From Candidatus Faecalibacterium gallistercoris (lineage in GTDB: Bacteria; Bacillota; Clostridia; Oscillospirales; Ruminococcaceae): 45,253 bases of DNA. Within the stretch, counting starts at the first letter, position 1; every line of letters begins with the position of its first letter. Under the pieces are notes generated by a model. It did not search any database and was not told the origin of the DNA. It saw only the letters and a program-made list of their open reading frames with translations. Shown piece after piece: positions 15,406 through 24,061 of the stretch. The stretch lies in the NCBI GenBank assembly GCA_019116585.1, contig DXBJ01000057.1, positions 1-45,253 on the forward strand, written 5' to 3'. A program made the position numbers and the translations under genes.

Positions 15406-16884
15406 TTACAATAGGATGCAGATCAGGCCGGTGCAGCCCTCGTTGATGACCCGCTCCAGGGTCTCCTGCATCCGGGTGCGGGCCTCCTGGGGCATATGCA
15501 GCAGCTTGGCCTGCAGCCCCTCGTTGACCAGCTGGTGCAGGCTCTTGCCAAACAGGTTGGACTGCCACAGCCGGGCGGGGTCGTCGGCAAAATCGGCCAG
15601 CAGGCTCTGGACCAGCTCCTCGCTTTGGCGCTCGGAGCCCACGATGGGGCTCAGCTCGGTGCGGATCACCGCCCGCATCATATGGATGGAGGGGGCGCTG
15701 GCCTCCAGCCGGACGCCGTAGCGGCCCCCCTGCCGGACGATCTGGGGCTGTTCCAGGTGCATCTGGTCCACCGACGGCATGACGATGCCGTAGCCGGTGG
15801 CCTCCACCTGCTCCAGGGCGCCCTGCAGCCGCTCGTATTCCCTCTTGGCCCGGGCCAGCTCGATGATGCAGGGCATCAGCCCGGCCTCGTCCCCGATCTC
15901 CAGGCCGGTCTGCTCGCTCAGCACCTGGTAGAACACTTCGGGTTTCAGCTCCACCGTCACCCGGACGCTGCCCTCGGCCAGGTCCATGCCGGTGACCGGC
16001 GAGCGGGCCACCGCCTCGCAGTCCAAGGCCTGGGCCCCGGCGGCCTGCAAGTCCTTCATGCGGGTGATGCGGGCGGCAAAGTCCAGCGCCGCCTGGTAGA
16101 CGCTGCTCTGCAGCCAGTGGCCGCTGTCCAGCATGGTGACCCAGCGGGGCATGGCAAAATCCAGCTCCCGGACGGGGAACTCGTACAGCACGCTTTCCAG
16201 GATGGCCTCCAGGGCGGCGGCGTCCAGGTCCACGCAGCTGACCGGCAGCACCGCCCGGCCGTACTGCTGCTGCATCCAGGCAGCCAGCCGGGCAGTCTCG
16301 GGGGAGCCGGGGCTGGTGGTGTTCAGCAAAATGACATAGGGCTTGCCCAGGGCCTCCAGCTCGGCGATGACCCGGGCCTCCGCCTGCTGGTAGCCCGCCC
16401 GGGGGATGTCGCTGATGGAGCCGTCGGTGGTCACCACCACCCCGATGGTGGAGTGGTCCCGGATCACCTTGCGGGTGCCGGTCTCGGCGGCCTTGTCAAA
16501 GGGCACTTCGTGGTCGAACCAGGGGCTTTTGACCATGCGGGGCTTGTCGTTTTCCTCGTGGCCCATGGCCCCCTCCACCATATAGCCCACGCAGTCGATC
16601 AGGCGCACCCGGCACTCGCCGCCCCCCTCCAGCTGCAGGGGGACGGCTGTTTCGGGGATGAACTTGGGCTCGGTGGTCATGATGGTGCGGCCGGCGGCGG
16701 GCTGGGGCAGCTCATCCTGGGCGCGGGCGCGGGCGGCGCCGTCCTCCCAGGCGGGCAGCACCAGCTGCTGCATGAACCGCTGGATGAACGTGCTTTTGCC
16801 GCTGCGCACCGGCCCCACCACCCCGATGTAGATGTCGCCGCCGGTGCGCCGGCCGATCTCGCGGTAGAGTACAGGATTTTCCAC
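15406..16884 (-). CDS. spoIVA: Stage IV sporulation protein A, spore-coat basement ATPase
   Basis: ATP-hydrolysing, self-assembling protein that coats the forespore outer membrane and anchors the spore coat. Walker A GPVRSGKS at 24-31. Long stretches match B. subtilis SpoIVA: RTGGDIYIGVVGPVR, RARAQDELPQPAAGRTIMTT, GTRKVIRDHSTIGVVVTTDG, RQGGRYGVRLEASAPSIHM and ETLERVINEGCTGLI. Start GTG at 16884 gives 492 residues, the length of the Bacillus protein, and aligns with no offset at the N-terminus; AGGAGG is 10 bases upstream. A TTG two codons earlier is possible. It lies 17 bases after sipL. Confidence 0.96.
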   Translation of the reverse strand: MENPVLYREIGRRTGGDIYIGVVGPVRSGKSTFIQRFMQQLVLPAWEDGAARARAQDELPQPAAGRTIMTTEPKFIPETAVPLQLEGGGECRVRLIDCVGYMVEGAMGHEENDKPRMVKSPWFDHEVPFDKAAETGTRKVIRDHSTIGVVVTTDGSISDIPRAGYQQAEARVIAELEALGKPYVILLNTTSPGSPETARLAAWMQQQYGRAVLPVSCVDLDAAALEAILESVLYEFPVRELDFAMPRWVTMLDSGHWLQSSVYQAALDFAARITRMKDLQAAGAQALDCEAVARSPVTGMDLAEGSVRVTVELKPEVFYQVLSEQTGLEIGDEAGLMPCIIELARAKREYERLQGALEQVEATGYGIVMPSVDQMHLEQPQIVRQGGRYGVRLEASAPSIHMMRAVIRTELSPIVGSERQSEELVQSLLADFADDPARLWQSNLFGKSLHQLVNEGLQAKLLHMPQEARTRMQETLERVINEGCTGLICILL

Positions 16885-16901
16885 AGTCAATGCTCCTCCT
16901 C

Positions 16902-18425
16902 TCAGTTGCCGGGGGCCCCGGGCACCAGCAGGCGGCAGGCCTGGGCCAGGGTCTGGGCGTCGGGGTCCAGGCCGTTGGCCGCCAGCATCTGCCCCGGCGC
17001 GACGTGGAACCGCCGGGCAATGTCGAACAGCGCCTCGCCCGGCTGGGCGTAGTAGACCCGCAGGGAGATGTCCGGGTCGGCGGGGGCCAGGGGCTGGCCC
17101 GTCTCCACGGCGCTGACGCAGGGCAGGCTGTGCCGCCCCAGCACGGCCCCCTGGGCCCGGACCCGGACGCCCACCTCCAGCACGCCCCCGGCGCAGCTGG
17201 CCTGGACGCTGACGGCAGACAGCCAGCACTCGGGGTACAGCTGCCCTTCGGGGCAGCCCTCCAGGGGGATGGCCAGGTCGGCGGCCTTGTCGTAGCTGTC
17301 GATCTCGTCCAGGCTGTTTTGCCCAAAGGCCGTCACCAGCACCCGTGCCGTGAGGACGGGGCCCTGGTCCCGGGTCTCGATGCTCACCGGCCCAAAGGAG
17401 GCAAAGCAGGCCAGCAGGCGGGTGTCCTGGTCGGGCAGGGGCCCCGAACAATTCACCTCCACGGTCTGGTCCAGGGTGCAGGCCAGGGTCTCGGCGGTAA
17501 GGGGGGCGGTCTCGCACTGGACCTCGCACTGGGTGGAAAAGGCGTCCGCTACGCAGCGCAGCTCGTAGGGGCGCCAGGCCCGCAGATGCAGCATGGCGGT
17601 GGCGGACAGCTGGGCAGGGGCCCCGTTTTCGCCCTCGGCCAGGGCAAAGCCCACCGGCTCGGCCACGCACAGGCACTGGCAGTCCTCGGTCAGGCCCTCC
17701 ACATCCAGGATCTGCTCAAAGGGGATGGCCGCCTCCTGGCTCTGCAGGGCGGCGCTGTCCCGGCTTTTCCAGGCGCAGAGGGCCTGGATCTGCCCTTTGA
17801 CCACCGCCTTGCCCGCCAGCAGCTTGACCTCGGTGACGGCGGCGCTGCCGCTGATGTCCAGCACGGCGGCGGGCGGCTGGGCAAAGGCCACCGTCCCGTC
17901 GGCGGCAAACAGCTTATCCAGCACGGCGGCCCGCCGCACCCCCCGCAGCACGGCCAGCCGCTGCTGGATGCCGCAGCCGGTCAGGGCGGTGATGGCCTCG
18001 GCGGCGGCCTGGGTGGACACCGACGCCGCCAGGCTGTAGGCCCCCCGCACCTCGATCCGCCGCGGGGTGACGGCCCGGCAGTTGATGTACTCGGTCTGCC
18101 CTTCCACCAGGGCGCTCCATGCGGCAAAGGGGAAGTCCGGCAGCTCCAGCACCTTGTGAAAAGGCAGCTTCTGCTCGGTCTGGCACAGGCCCGCGCCCTC
18201 CTCCCCCTGATAGTAGACGGTGCAGCGGATGTAGCCCTCCAGGGTCAGGCGGCCGGGCTGCAGCTGTTTTTGCAGCACCACCGGCCGTGCAAAGCACTTG
18301 ACCACCTTGAACACCTGGGGCAGATAATCCGAGATCAGGATCTCGGTCTCGACGGGTATCTCCGCCTGGACGGCGCAGCACCCGCCGCCCCCGCAGAGGA
18401 CATCGCGGAATACCTTCAGTTCCAT
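16902..18425 (-). CDS. sipL: SipL-like coat morphogenetic protein (SPOCS/DUF3794 domains plus C-terminal LysM)
   Basis: 507 residues. An N-terminal region and a second region around 160-260 show SPOCS/DUF3794 patterns (ILISDYLPQVFKVVKC, LEGYIRCTVYYQGEE, VVKGQIQALCAWKSRD, IPFEQILDVEGL), with a third divergent repeat after 300. The last ~50 residues form a LysM domain (YYAQPGEALFDIARRFHVAP, LLVPGAPGN). This architecture and length match Clostridioides difficile SipL, which binds SpoIVA through its LysM domain, and functionally SpoVID of Bacillus. Being directly upstream of spoIVA supports the same partnership. ATG at 18425 follows AAAGGAG at 10 bases. Confidence 0.85.
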   Translation of the reverse strand: MELKVFRDVLCGGGGCCAVQAEIPVETEILISDYLPQVFKVVKCFARPVVLQKQLQPGRLTLEGYIRCTVYYQGEEGAGLCQTEQKLPFHKVLELPDFPFAAWSALVEGQTEYINCRAVTPRRIEVRGAYSLAASVSTQAAAEAITALTGCGIQQRLAVLRGVRRAAVLDKLFAADGTVAFAQPPAAVLDISGSAAVTEVKLLAGKAVVKGQIQALCAWKSRDSAALQSQEAAIPFEQILDVEGLTEDCQCLCVAEPVGFALAEGENGAPAQLSATAMLHLRAWRPYELRCVADAFSTQCEVQCETAPLTAETLACTLDQTVEVNCSGPLPDQDTRLLACFASFGPVSIETRDQGPVLTARVLVTAFGQNSLDEIDSYDKAADLAIPLEGCPEGQLYPECWLSAVSVQASCAGGVLEVGVRVRAQGAVLGRHSLPCVSAVETGQPLAPADPDISLRVYYAQPGEALFDIARRFHVAPGQMLAANGLDPDAQTLAQACRLLVPGAPGN

Positions 18426-18467
18426 GTATACGGCGCTCCTTTCCGGTCCCTCATCGTGGCATAGTTC

Positions 18468-18495
18468 ACTGTATGCACCGGAACGGACAAAAAGA
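18468..18495 (-). promoter_or_regulatory. Candidate sigma-E promoter of sipL-spoIVA
   Basis: On the minus strand CATACAGT (18468-18475) matches the mother-cell sigma-E -10 consensus CATACANT. A poor -35 (TCTTTTT, 18489-18495) lies 13 bases upstream, inside the terminator T-run of spoVM. Position 43 bases before the start codon is suitable. Confidence 0.35.
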
Positions 18496-18536
18496 CCCGT
18501 CCCGCGGGCTTTTACGGCCTGCGGAGCGGGTCTCTT
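18488..18536 (-). terminator. Terminator after spoVM
   Basis: On the minus strand AGACCCG...CGGGTCT with an inner stem, then five T. It separates spoVM from sipL. Confidence 0.8.
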
Positions 18537-18546
18537 TGTCGTGGTT

Positions 18547-18624
18547 TCAGTTGTTCCGGATGCCGAACACCAGCCGCAGCAGGCCGGCCAGGCACCGGGG
18601 GCTTTTCAGGACGACGATCTTCAT
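18547..18624 (-). CDS. spoVM: Stage V sporulation protein M (25 residues)
   Basis: Amphipathic micropeptide that senses the convex forespore membrane and recruits SpoIVA. It begins MKIVVLKSPRCLAGLLR and ends VFGIRNN. Against Bacillus SpoVM (26 residues) the conserved positions are kept: K2, K7, the essential P9, basic residue 10, L12, G14, R17 and G21, with hydrophobic residues between. AAAGGCGGTG precedes the ATG and a terminator follows. It lies directly after thiN, exactly where spoVM lies in B. subtilis, and before sipL and spoIVA. Too short for standard gene callers. The synteny makes the assignment firm. Confidence 0.9.
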   Translation of the reverse strand: MKIVVLKSPRCLAGLLRLVFGIRNN

Positions 18625-18652
18625 ACGCGGCACCGCCTTTCTGTTTTGCTCC

Positions 18653-18681
18653 ATTATAAGCAAAACGGGGCCGGAATGTGA
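18653..18681 (-). promoter_or_regulatory. Candidate sigma-E promoter of spoVM
   Basis: On the minus strand TCACATT (18675-18681; consensus KMATATT, one mismatch), 14 bases, CTTATAAT (18653-18660; consensus CATACANT, two mismatches). spoVM is a sigma-E gene in Bacillus. The -10 also contains TATAAT, so a sigma-A reading is possible although no good -35 sits at 17 bases. Confidence 0.4.
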
Positions 18682-18706
18682 CAGCGCCCTGCGGGATGCC
18701 GCCCCG

Positions 18707-19357
18707 TTACGGCTGCGGAGCGTCCGCCCGGGTCTCGATCACCGCAAGGGCCCCCCTGCCCACCGACAGGGTGATGGCCTGCGAGCCGGGGGCGTACTCG
18801 TTGCTGACCCCCAGGGGGTACCCCGCGGTCAGGACGGCGTCGGTCAGCTCGTAAAAGGCGCCCCGGATGCACACCCCCTCGGCGCGGCCCTCCAGGGGGA
18901 ACACCGACAGATAGAAGTAGTCCTCCCGGGGGTAGGTGCGGGTCTGGCCGGGCAGCAGGAAGGTCACGCGGCTGCGCTCGTCCTGCAGGACGGCGCGCAC
19001 CCCCTGCTGCTCCAGCCCCAGGCCGGTGCACAGGTTGGCCAGAGTGTGCTCCAGCCGGGGGCCCCCCAGACAGCCCAGCAGCAGCGCTTCGGTGCAGCCC
19101 CGCTGCACCGCCAGCCGGGCGGCGTACTGGGTGTCGGTGTCGTCCTTGACATGGGGCAGCACCACCAGGGCCTCCCCCGGGCGGGTCCGGGGCCGGGGGG
19201 CCGAGTCGAAGTCCCCCACCACGGCGTCGGGCTGCCGGCCCAGCGCCTTGCAGTTGCAGTAGCCCGCGTCGCAGGCGATCAGGTAGTCCTCCGCCCGCAG
19301 CAGGCCGGCCAGCGCCGGGCTGACCGGGCAGGCCGAAACGATGACGCAGCGCGCCAT
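18707..19357 (-). CDS. thiN: Thiamine pyrophosphokinase
   Basis: Transfers pyrophosphate from ATP to thiamine, giving the cofactor TPP. 216 residues. Motifs: ACDAGYCN, VVGDFDS, KDDTDTQYA and GGPRLEHTLANL (the usual GGRLDHTL box, slightly altered). The C-terminal beta-domain ends with GVSNEYAPGSQAITLSVGRG, the usual SNE-type thiamine-binding block. ATG at 19357 follows AAAGGAGG. It is 18 bases after rsgA; the rpe gene found between them in B. subtilis is absent. Confidence 0.93.
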   Translation of the reverse strand: MARCVIVSACPVSPALAGLLRAEDYLIACDAGYCNCKALGRQPDAVVGDFDSAPRPRTRPGEALVVLPHVKDDTDTQYAARLAVQRGCTEALLLGCLGGPRLEHTLANLCTGLGLEQQGVRAVLQDERSRVTFLLPGQTRTYPREDYFYLSVFPLEGRAEGVCIRGAFYELTDAVLTAGYPLGVSNEYAPGSQAITLSVGRGALAVIETRADAPQP

Positions 19358-19375
19358 ATCCCTACTCCTCCTTTG

Positions 19376-20266
19376 TCATTCCGCCCCCGGCCGCCGGGGC
19401 TGCTGCCAGTCCTTGACGTCCTTGACCTCGTCGTACATGGCGCAGTAGCTGTCGTAGCGGGTGGGCGACAGCTCCCCCGCCGCCAGGGCCGCCCGGATGG
19501 CGCAGCCCTTTTCGCTGCGGTGGGAGCAGCCGGTGAACTGGCACTTGCCCAGATAGGGCCCAAACTCGGGGAAGGCGTGCTCCAGATTCTCTTTGGGGAT
19601 GAAGCCTGCCCGCCCCGCCTCCAGGCTGGCGAAGCCGGGAGTGTCGGCGATGCGGCCCCCAAATGCCTCGAAGATGGTCACCTCCCGGGTGGTGTGGCGG
19701 CCCCGGCCCAGCTTGCGGCTGATGGCGGCGGTCTCGCGGCCGGCGTCGGGCAGCAGGGCGTTCAGCAGCGTGGACTTGCCCACCCCCGAGTTGCCGCAGA
19801 AAGCGCACAGCCGCCCGGTGATCCAGGCCTTGACCTGGTCCAGCCCCTGGCCGGTGGCGTAGTCGATGCAGATCAGGGGCAGGGTGGATTTTGCATAGGC
19901 CTGCTCCAAAAAGTCGGTCGCGGCCAGGTCCCCTTTGGTGCACAGGATCACCGGCTGGACCCCTTTGTCCACCGCGATGGCGGACAATTTGTCCAGCACC
20001 AGGGTGCTGGGGGTGGGCTGGGTGGTGCTGGCCACCAGGAACAGCACGTCCAGGTTGGCCACCGGCGGCCGGACGAACAGGTTTTTGCGGGGGGCGATCT
20101 CCGCGATCACCGCCGCGCCGTTCTCGGTGGCAAGGGCGACTTCATCCCCGGCCACCGGGCTGCGCTTCTGCTTGCGGAAGATGCCGCGGGCCCTGCACTC
20201 CACCACCCCCGAGGGGGTCTTGACGTAGTAAAACCCGCCGATGCCTTTCATGATATATCCGTCCAT
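19376..20266 (-). CDS. rsgA: Ribosome small-subunit GTPase A
   Basis: Circularly permuted GTPase that checks 30S subunit maturation. 296 residues. N-terminal OB domain, then G4 TKGD (110-113), G1 GNSGVGKST (158-166), G3 DTPG (208-211) and the C-terminal zinc knuckle C242, C247, H249, C255. Full family length. ATG at 20266, 12 bases after prkC. Confidence 0.95.
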   Translation of the reverse strand: MDGYIMKGIGGFYYVKTPSGVVECRARGIFRKQKRSPVAGDEVALATENGAAVIAEIAPRKNLFVRPPVANLDVLFLVASTTQPTPSTLVLDKLSAIAVDKGVQPVILCTKGDLAATDFLEQAYAKSTLPLICIDYATGQGLDQVKAWITGRLCAFCGNSGVGKSTLLNALLPDAGRETAAISRKLGRGRHTTREVTIFEAFGGRIADTPGFASLEAGRAGFIPKENLEHAFPEFGPYLGKCQFTGCSHRSEKGCAIRAALAAGELSPTRYDSYCAMYDEVKDVKDWQQPRRPGAE

Positions 20267-20278
20267 GGTCCGCCCCCG

Positions 20279-22150
20279 TCAAAACCAGTCCCAGGGCCAG
20301 ATCAGGCCGGGGTCGGTGGAGCTGGCGCCCCCGCCGGACGAGGAGGACGAGGACGAAGAGGACGACGAGGACGAGCCGCCGCCCCACAGGTCGCTCCACC
20401 AGTCGCCGCCGCCCTCCGGGGTGCTGGGCGCCTCGGGCACTTCGGGCGCGGGCTCGGGCCCGGCCGACACGGTGACGTTGATCCGGGTGTTGAACTTGAC
20501 GGTGGACCCTGCCGCGGTCTCCTGGGCGATGACGGTGCCCACCGGCTGGTCGCTGTAGGCCTGGGTCTGGCTGCCCAGGGTCAGGCGGTTCTGCACCAGC
20601 AGGGTGCGGGCGTCGTCCACCGTCAGGCCCACCACCGAGGGCACGGTGGTGGTGGTGGCCACCTGCTGGCGGCTGACGTAGACCACCACGGTGCTGCCGG
20701 CGGCCACGGAGGTGCCGGCGGCCGGGTCGGTGCGGATCACCGCGCCCACCGCCACCGAGGGCTCCACGTTCTGGACCACCAGCACCGACAGCCCGCTGTC
20801 CCGCAGCAGCTGCTCGGCGTCGGCCTGGACGTAGTTGGTCACGTCGGGGATGGCCACATACTGGGTGCCCAGGCTGACGGTCAGGGTGACGGTCTGGCCC
20901 TCCCGGATGTTGCGGCCCCCTGTGGGGGACTGCTTGTAGATATAGCCTTCGCCGTAGGTGCTGCTGTATTCTTCCACCCACTCCACGTTGATCTGGCCGG
21001 CGCTGATCTGGGCGCTGGCCTCGGCCTCGGCCCGTGTCATGCCCACAAAGTCCTCCAGGACGATGTCGGCCTTCTGGTCGGTGAACATATTGTTGGCGTT
21101 GCGCAGGATCATAAAGCACAGGCAGGCGCAGGCCACCGCGAACGCCACCGTGATGCCCAGCAGCACCGGGATGAACACCGAGCGCTTTTTCTTCCGCTTT
21201 TTGGGCGGGCGGGCGGGGGTGTCTTTTTTCTGGTTCATTGTCTGTTTCACCACCTTTGCAGGTGCTTCCTCCGTGATATACTTGTAGGCAAAGACCACGT
21301 CCGGGTCCTGCACATAGCGGCGCAGGGCCTCCAGCATCTCGCTGGCGCTGGCGTAGCGGTTGGCGGGCAGCTTTGCCATGGCCTTCTCGGTGATCTCGAC
21401 CAGGGCGCGGGGGGTGTCGGGCGCGATCTGGGCCAGGGGCAGAGGGGTGTCGGTGATCTGTTTCAGGGCCACCTTGACCGCGTCGTCCCCGTCGAAGGGC
21501 AGGCGCCCCGACAGCATCTCGTACATCATCACCCCCACCGAGTAGATGTCGCTCTGGGGGCCGGTCACCTCGCCCCGGGCCTGCTCGGGGCTGATATAGT
21601 GGACGCTGCCCATGGCCTTGCCGGCCAGCAGCTGGTTTTCGGCCCGGGAGATGCGGGCGATGCCAAAGTCCATCATCCGCAGCTGGCCGCTTGCCAGCAG
21701 CATGATGTTCTGGGGCTTGACGTCCCGGTGCACCACCCCGTTGCGGTGGGCGTGGTCCAGCGCCTGGAGGATCTGGGAGATGAAGTGCACCGTCTCCCGG
21801 CTGGTCAGCCGGCCGCCCCGCTCGTTGAGGTACTGGCGCAGGGTCATGCCGTTGACGTATTCCATCACGATATACTGCAGCCGGTCGGTGACCGACACGT
21901 CGTACACCTTGACGATGTTGGGGTGGTGCAGCAGGGAGATGGCCTTGGACTCGTTTTTGAAGCGGTTGACCAGGTCGGGGTCGTGCATATACTCGGCCCG
22001 CAGCACCTTGACCGCCACCACCGTGCCGGCGGGCACGGGGCCGTTCTGGCCCACCATCACCGCCTTGTAGACGTTGGCCATGCCGCCCGCGCCGATCAGC
22101 TCCCGCACCTCGTACAGGCCGTCCAGCTTTTTGCCGATGAGATTATCCAT
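20279..22150 (-). CDS. prkC: PASTA-domain Ser/Thr kinase (PrkC/Stk1)
   Basis: Membrane kinase that senses muropeptides or lipid II and controls growth, cell-wall synthesis and spore germination. 623 residues: kinase domain 1-280 (AGGMANVYKA, K48, HRDVKPQN with D143, DFG 161-163), a basic juxtamembrane stretch, one membrane helix at about 325-349, then three PASTA repeats (about 358-570) outside the cell. The tail is unusual: a run of 13 Ser between glycines, with tryptophan-rich WWSDLW before it and WPWDWF at the very end. The PP2C gene overlaps its start by 8 bases. Confidence 0.95.
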   Translation of the reverse strand: MDNLIGKKLDGLYEVRELIGAGGMANVYKAVMVGQNGPVPAGTVVAVKVLRAEYMHDPDLVNRFKNESKAISLLHHPNIVKVYDVSVTDRLQYIVMEYVNGMTLRQYLNERGGRLTSRETVHFISQILQALDHAHRNGVVHRDVKPQNIMLLASGQLRMMDFGIARISRAENQLLAGKAMGSVHYISPEQARGEVTGPQSDIYSVGVMMYEMLSGRLPFDGDDAVKVALKQITDTPLPLAQIAPDTPRALVEITEKAMAKLPANRYASASEMLEALRRYVQDPDVVFAYKYITEEAPAKVVKQTMNQKKDTPARPPKKRKKKRSVFIPVLLGITVAFAVACACLCFMILRNANNMFTDQKADIVLEDFVGMTRAEAEASAQISAGQINVEWVEEYSSTYGEGYIYKQSPTGGRNIREGQTVTLTVSLGTQYVAIPDVTNYVQADAEQLLRDSGLSVLVVQNVEPSVAVGAVIRTDPAAGTSVAAGSTVVVYVSRQQVATTTTVPSVVGLTVDDARTLLVQNRLTLGSQTQAYSDQPVGTVIAQETAAGSTVKFNTRINVTVSAGPEPAPEVPEAPSTPEGGGDWWSDLWGGGSSSSSSSSSSSSSGGGASSTDPGLIWPWDWF

Positions 22151-22892
22151 GGCGCGCCTCCTCCGGCTCGGCGCCCAGCAGCAGGGCGGTGATGTTGTCG
22201 GGGCCGCCCGCCGCGTTGGCCGCCTCGATCAGGTGGTCGGGCAGGTCGTAGAAGGGGGCCCGGGCCAGGATCTTTTCGATCCGCTCCAGGGGCAGCGCGT
22301 TGGTCAGCCCGTCCGAGCACAGCAGCAGCATATCCCCTTTCACCACCACCACCGAGGTGCAGTCGGGCCCCAGGCGGTAGTCCACCCCCAGCGCCCGGGT
22401 GATGATGTTTTTCTGGGGGTGGTGTTCGGCCTCTTCGGGGGTGATGGTGCCGCAGTCCACCAGCTCCTGCACATAGGAGTGGTCGTGGGTCAGCTGGTGC
22501 AGCCGCCCCCCGTGGTAGAGGTAGGCGCGGGAGTCGCCGGCGTGGCAGATATAGGCCCGGCCGTCCCGCACCAGGGCGCAGACCACCGTGGTGCCCATGC
22601 CGGCCAGGGCCTCGTCCCGGGCCGATTTTTGAAAGATATAGTGGTTGGCGTTTTCCAGCGCCTGGGTCAGGAACTGCTCCTCCCCGCCGGGGGCGCAGCG
22701 GCCGTACTGCTCCTGAAAGCAGCGCTCGATGACGTCGCAGGCCCCGCGGGACGCCTCCCGGCCTCCCCGCGCGCCGCCCATGCCGTCGCACACCAGCCCC
22801 CAGGCCGCGCCGCCGGGCAGCTCCCCGGCGCGGAAATCGTCCTGATTTTCCCGCCGGACCCGGCCCACATCGGTTTTCCCTGCAAGTTTCAT
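22143..22892 (-). CDS. prpC: PP2C-family protein phosphatase (PrpC/Stp)
   Basis: Metal-dependent Ser/Thr phosphatase that reverses PrkC phosphorylation. 249 residues with the PP2C motifs in order: RRENQDD, VCDGMGG, GTTVVCALV, HAGDSRAYLY, ITRALG, LCSDGLTN and GGPDNIT. ATG at 22892 has AAAAGGAG 6 bases upstream; the frame runs further upstream without a ribosome site or similarity. Its end overlaps prkC, giving the classic phosphatase-kinase pair. Confidence 0.95.
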   Translation of the reverse strand: MKLAGKTDVGRVRRENQDDFRAGELPGGAAWGLVCDGMGGARGGREASRGACDVIERCFQEQYGRCAPGGEEQFLTQALENANHYIFQKSARDEALAGMGTTVVCALVRDGRAYICHAGDSRAYLYHGGRLHQLTHDHSYVQELVDCGTITPEEAEHHPQKNIITRALGVDYRLGPDCTSVVVVKGDMLLLCSDGLTNALPLERIEKILARAPFYDLPDHLIEAANAAGGPDNITALLLGAEPEEARHG

Positions 22893-22994
22893 ACGTATCT
22901 CCTTTTCGATCGCATCTTGCGGCCCGCGGCCGCATGTCAGGGAGGCTTTCCCTGTTCCCCTCTGTTCCAAAGTGCCCGGCCTGCCGGGCGGCGC

Positions 22995-24041
22995 TCAGGT
23001 GGTTTTGGCCGCGTCCATTTCTTCCCGGCGCAGCTGGCCGCAGGCGGCGCTGATCTCGCTGCCCAGGCGGCGGCGGATGGTGGCGTTGACCCCCAGGGCC
23101 GTCAGCTTTGCCTGGAAGCGGCGGACGTTCTCGGCGTCGGTGGCCGAATAGGGGCTGCCGTCCACCGGGTTGATGGGGATCAGGTTGACATGGGCCCCCA
23201 TCCCGCGGATCAGATGGGCCAGCTCCCGGGCGCAGGCGTCCGAGTCGTTGACCCCCCGCACCATCGAGTATTCAAAGCTGACCCGCCGGCCGGTGACGTC
23301 CTGGTAGCGGCGCACCGCCTCCATCAGCCGGGCCACGGGGTAGGCGTCGTTCACCGGCATCATCTGGCTGCGGATGGCGTCGTTGGGGGCGTGGAGGGAG
23401 ATGGACAGGGTCAGCTGGAGCTTGTGCTCCGCCAGCCGGTCGATCTGGGGCACGATGCCGCAGGTGGACAGGCTGATGTTGCGCATCCCGATGTTGACCC
23501 CCTCGGGGGACGAGATCAGGGAGAGGAACTTCATCACCTGGTCAAAGTTGTCCAGCGGCTCGCCGATGCCCATGAGGACGATGTGGGAGATGCGCTCCCC
23601 GATGTCCTTCTGGGCGGTGTAGACCTCGGCGCAGATCTCCCCCGCCTCCAGGTTGCGCACCCGGCCCGCCTGGGTGGAGGCGCAAAAGCGGCAGCCCATC
23701 CGGCAGCCCACCTGGGTGGAGACGCAGACGGTGGGCCCGTAGTGGTAGCGCATGACCACCGTCTCGATGCAGTTGCCGTCGGCCATCCGCAGCAGGTACT
23801 TGACGGTGCCGTCCTTTGCCTCCTGCCGGCGCTCGATGGTGGGCGCGGCGATGTAGAACTCCTGCTCCAGCTTTGCCAGCAGGGCCTTGGGCTGGTCGGT
23901 CATGGCGGCAAAGCGGTCCGCCAGTTTCTGGTGGACCCAGTGGAAGATCTGCTTTGCCCGGAAGGCCGGCTGGCCCATCGCCTGCATTTCGGCGGCCAGC
24001 TCCTCCAGCGTCAGGGAAGAGATGCAGCGTTTTTGTTCCAT
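22995..24041 (-). CDS. rlmN: 23S rRNA A2503 / tRNA A37 C2-methyltransferase (radical SAM)
   Basis: 348 residues. Radical-SAM cluster C-x3-C-x2-C in GCRMGCRFCASTQ, the mechanistic cysteines in LSTCGIVP and SAACGQL, and the family blocks GIGEPLDNF, SLHAPNDAIRSQMMPVN and RRRLGSEISAACGQ. It methylates A2503 of 23S rRNA and A37 of some tRNAs. ATG at 24041 follows GAGGAG at 7 bases. Downstream of rsmB by 20 bases. Confidence 0.96.
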   Translation of the reverse strand: MEQKRCISSLTLEELAAEMQAMGQPAFRAKQIFHWVHQKLADRFAAMTDQPKALLAKLEQEFYIAAPTIERRQEAKDGTVKYLLRMADGNCIETVVMRYHYGPTVCVSTQVGCRMGCRFCASTQAGRVRNLEAGEICAEVYTAQKDIGERISHIVLMGIGEPLDNFDQVMKFLSLISSPEGVNIGMRNISLSTCGIVPQIDRLAEHKLQLTLSISLHAPNDAIRSQMMPVNDAYPVARLMEAVRRYQDVTGRRVSFEYSMVRGVNDSDACARELAHLIRGMGAHVNLIPINPVDGSPYSATDAENVRRFQAKLTALGVNATIRRRLGSEISAACGQLRREEMDAAKTT

Positions 24042-24061
24042 GTTGTAACTCCTCGGCGGCG

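Noticed and set aside
18707-19357. thiN as degenerate because its GGRLDH box reads GGPRLEH
   Set aside because: The change is mild and the other substrate motifs (GDFDS, KDDTD, SNE) are intact.
22893-22994. Hairpins in the gap between rlmN and the PP2C gene as a terminator
   Set aside because: GC-rich palindromes are present but none is followed by a T-run on the operon strand; the operon probably reads through.
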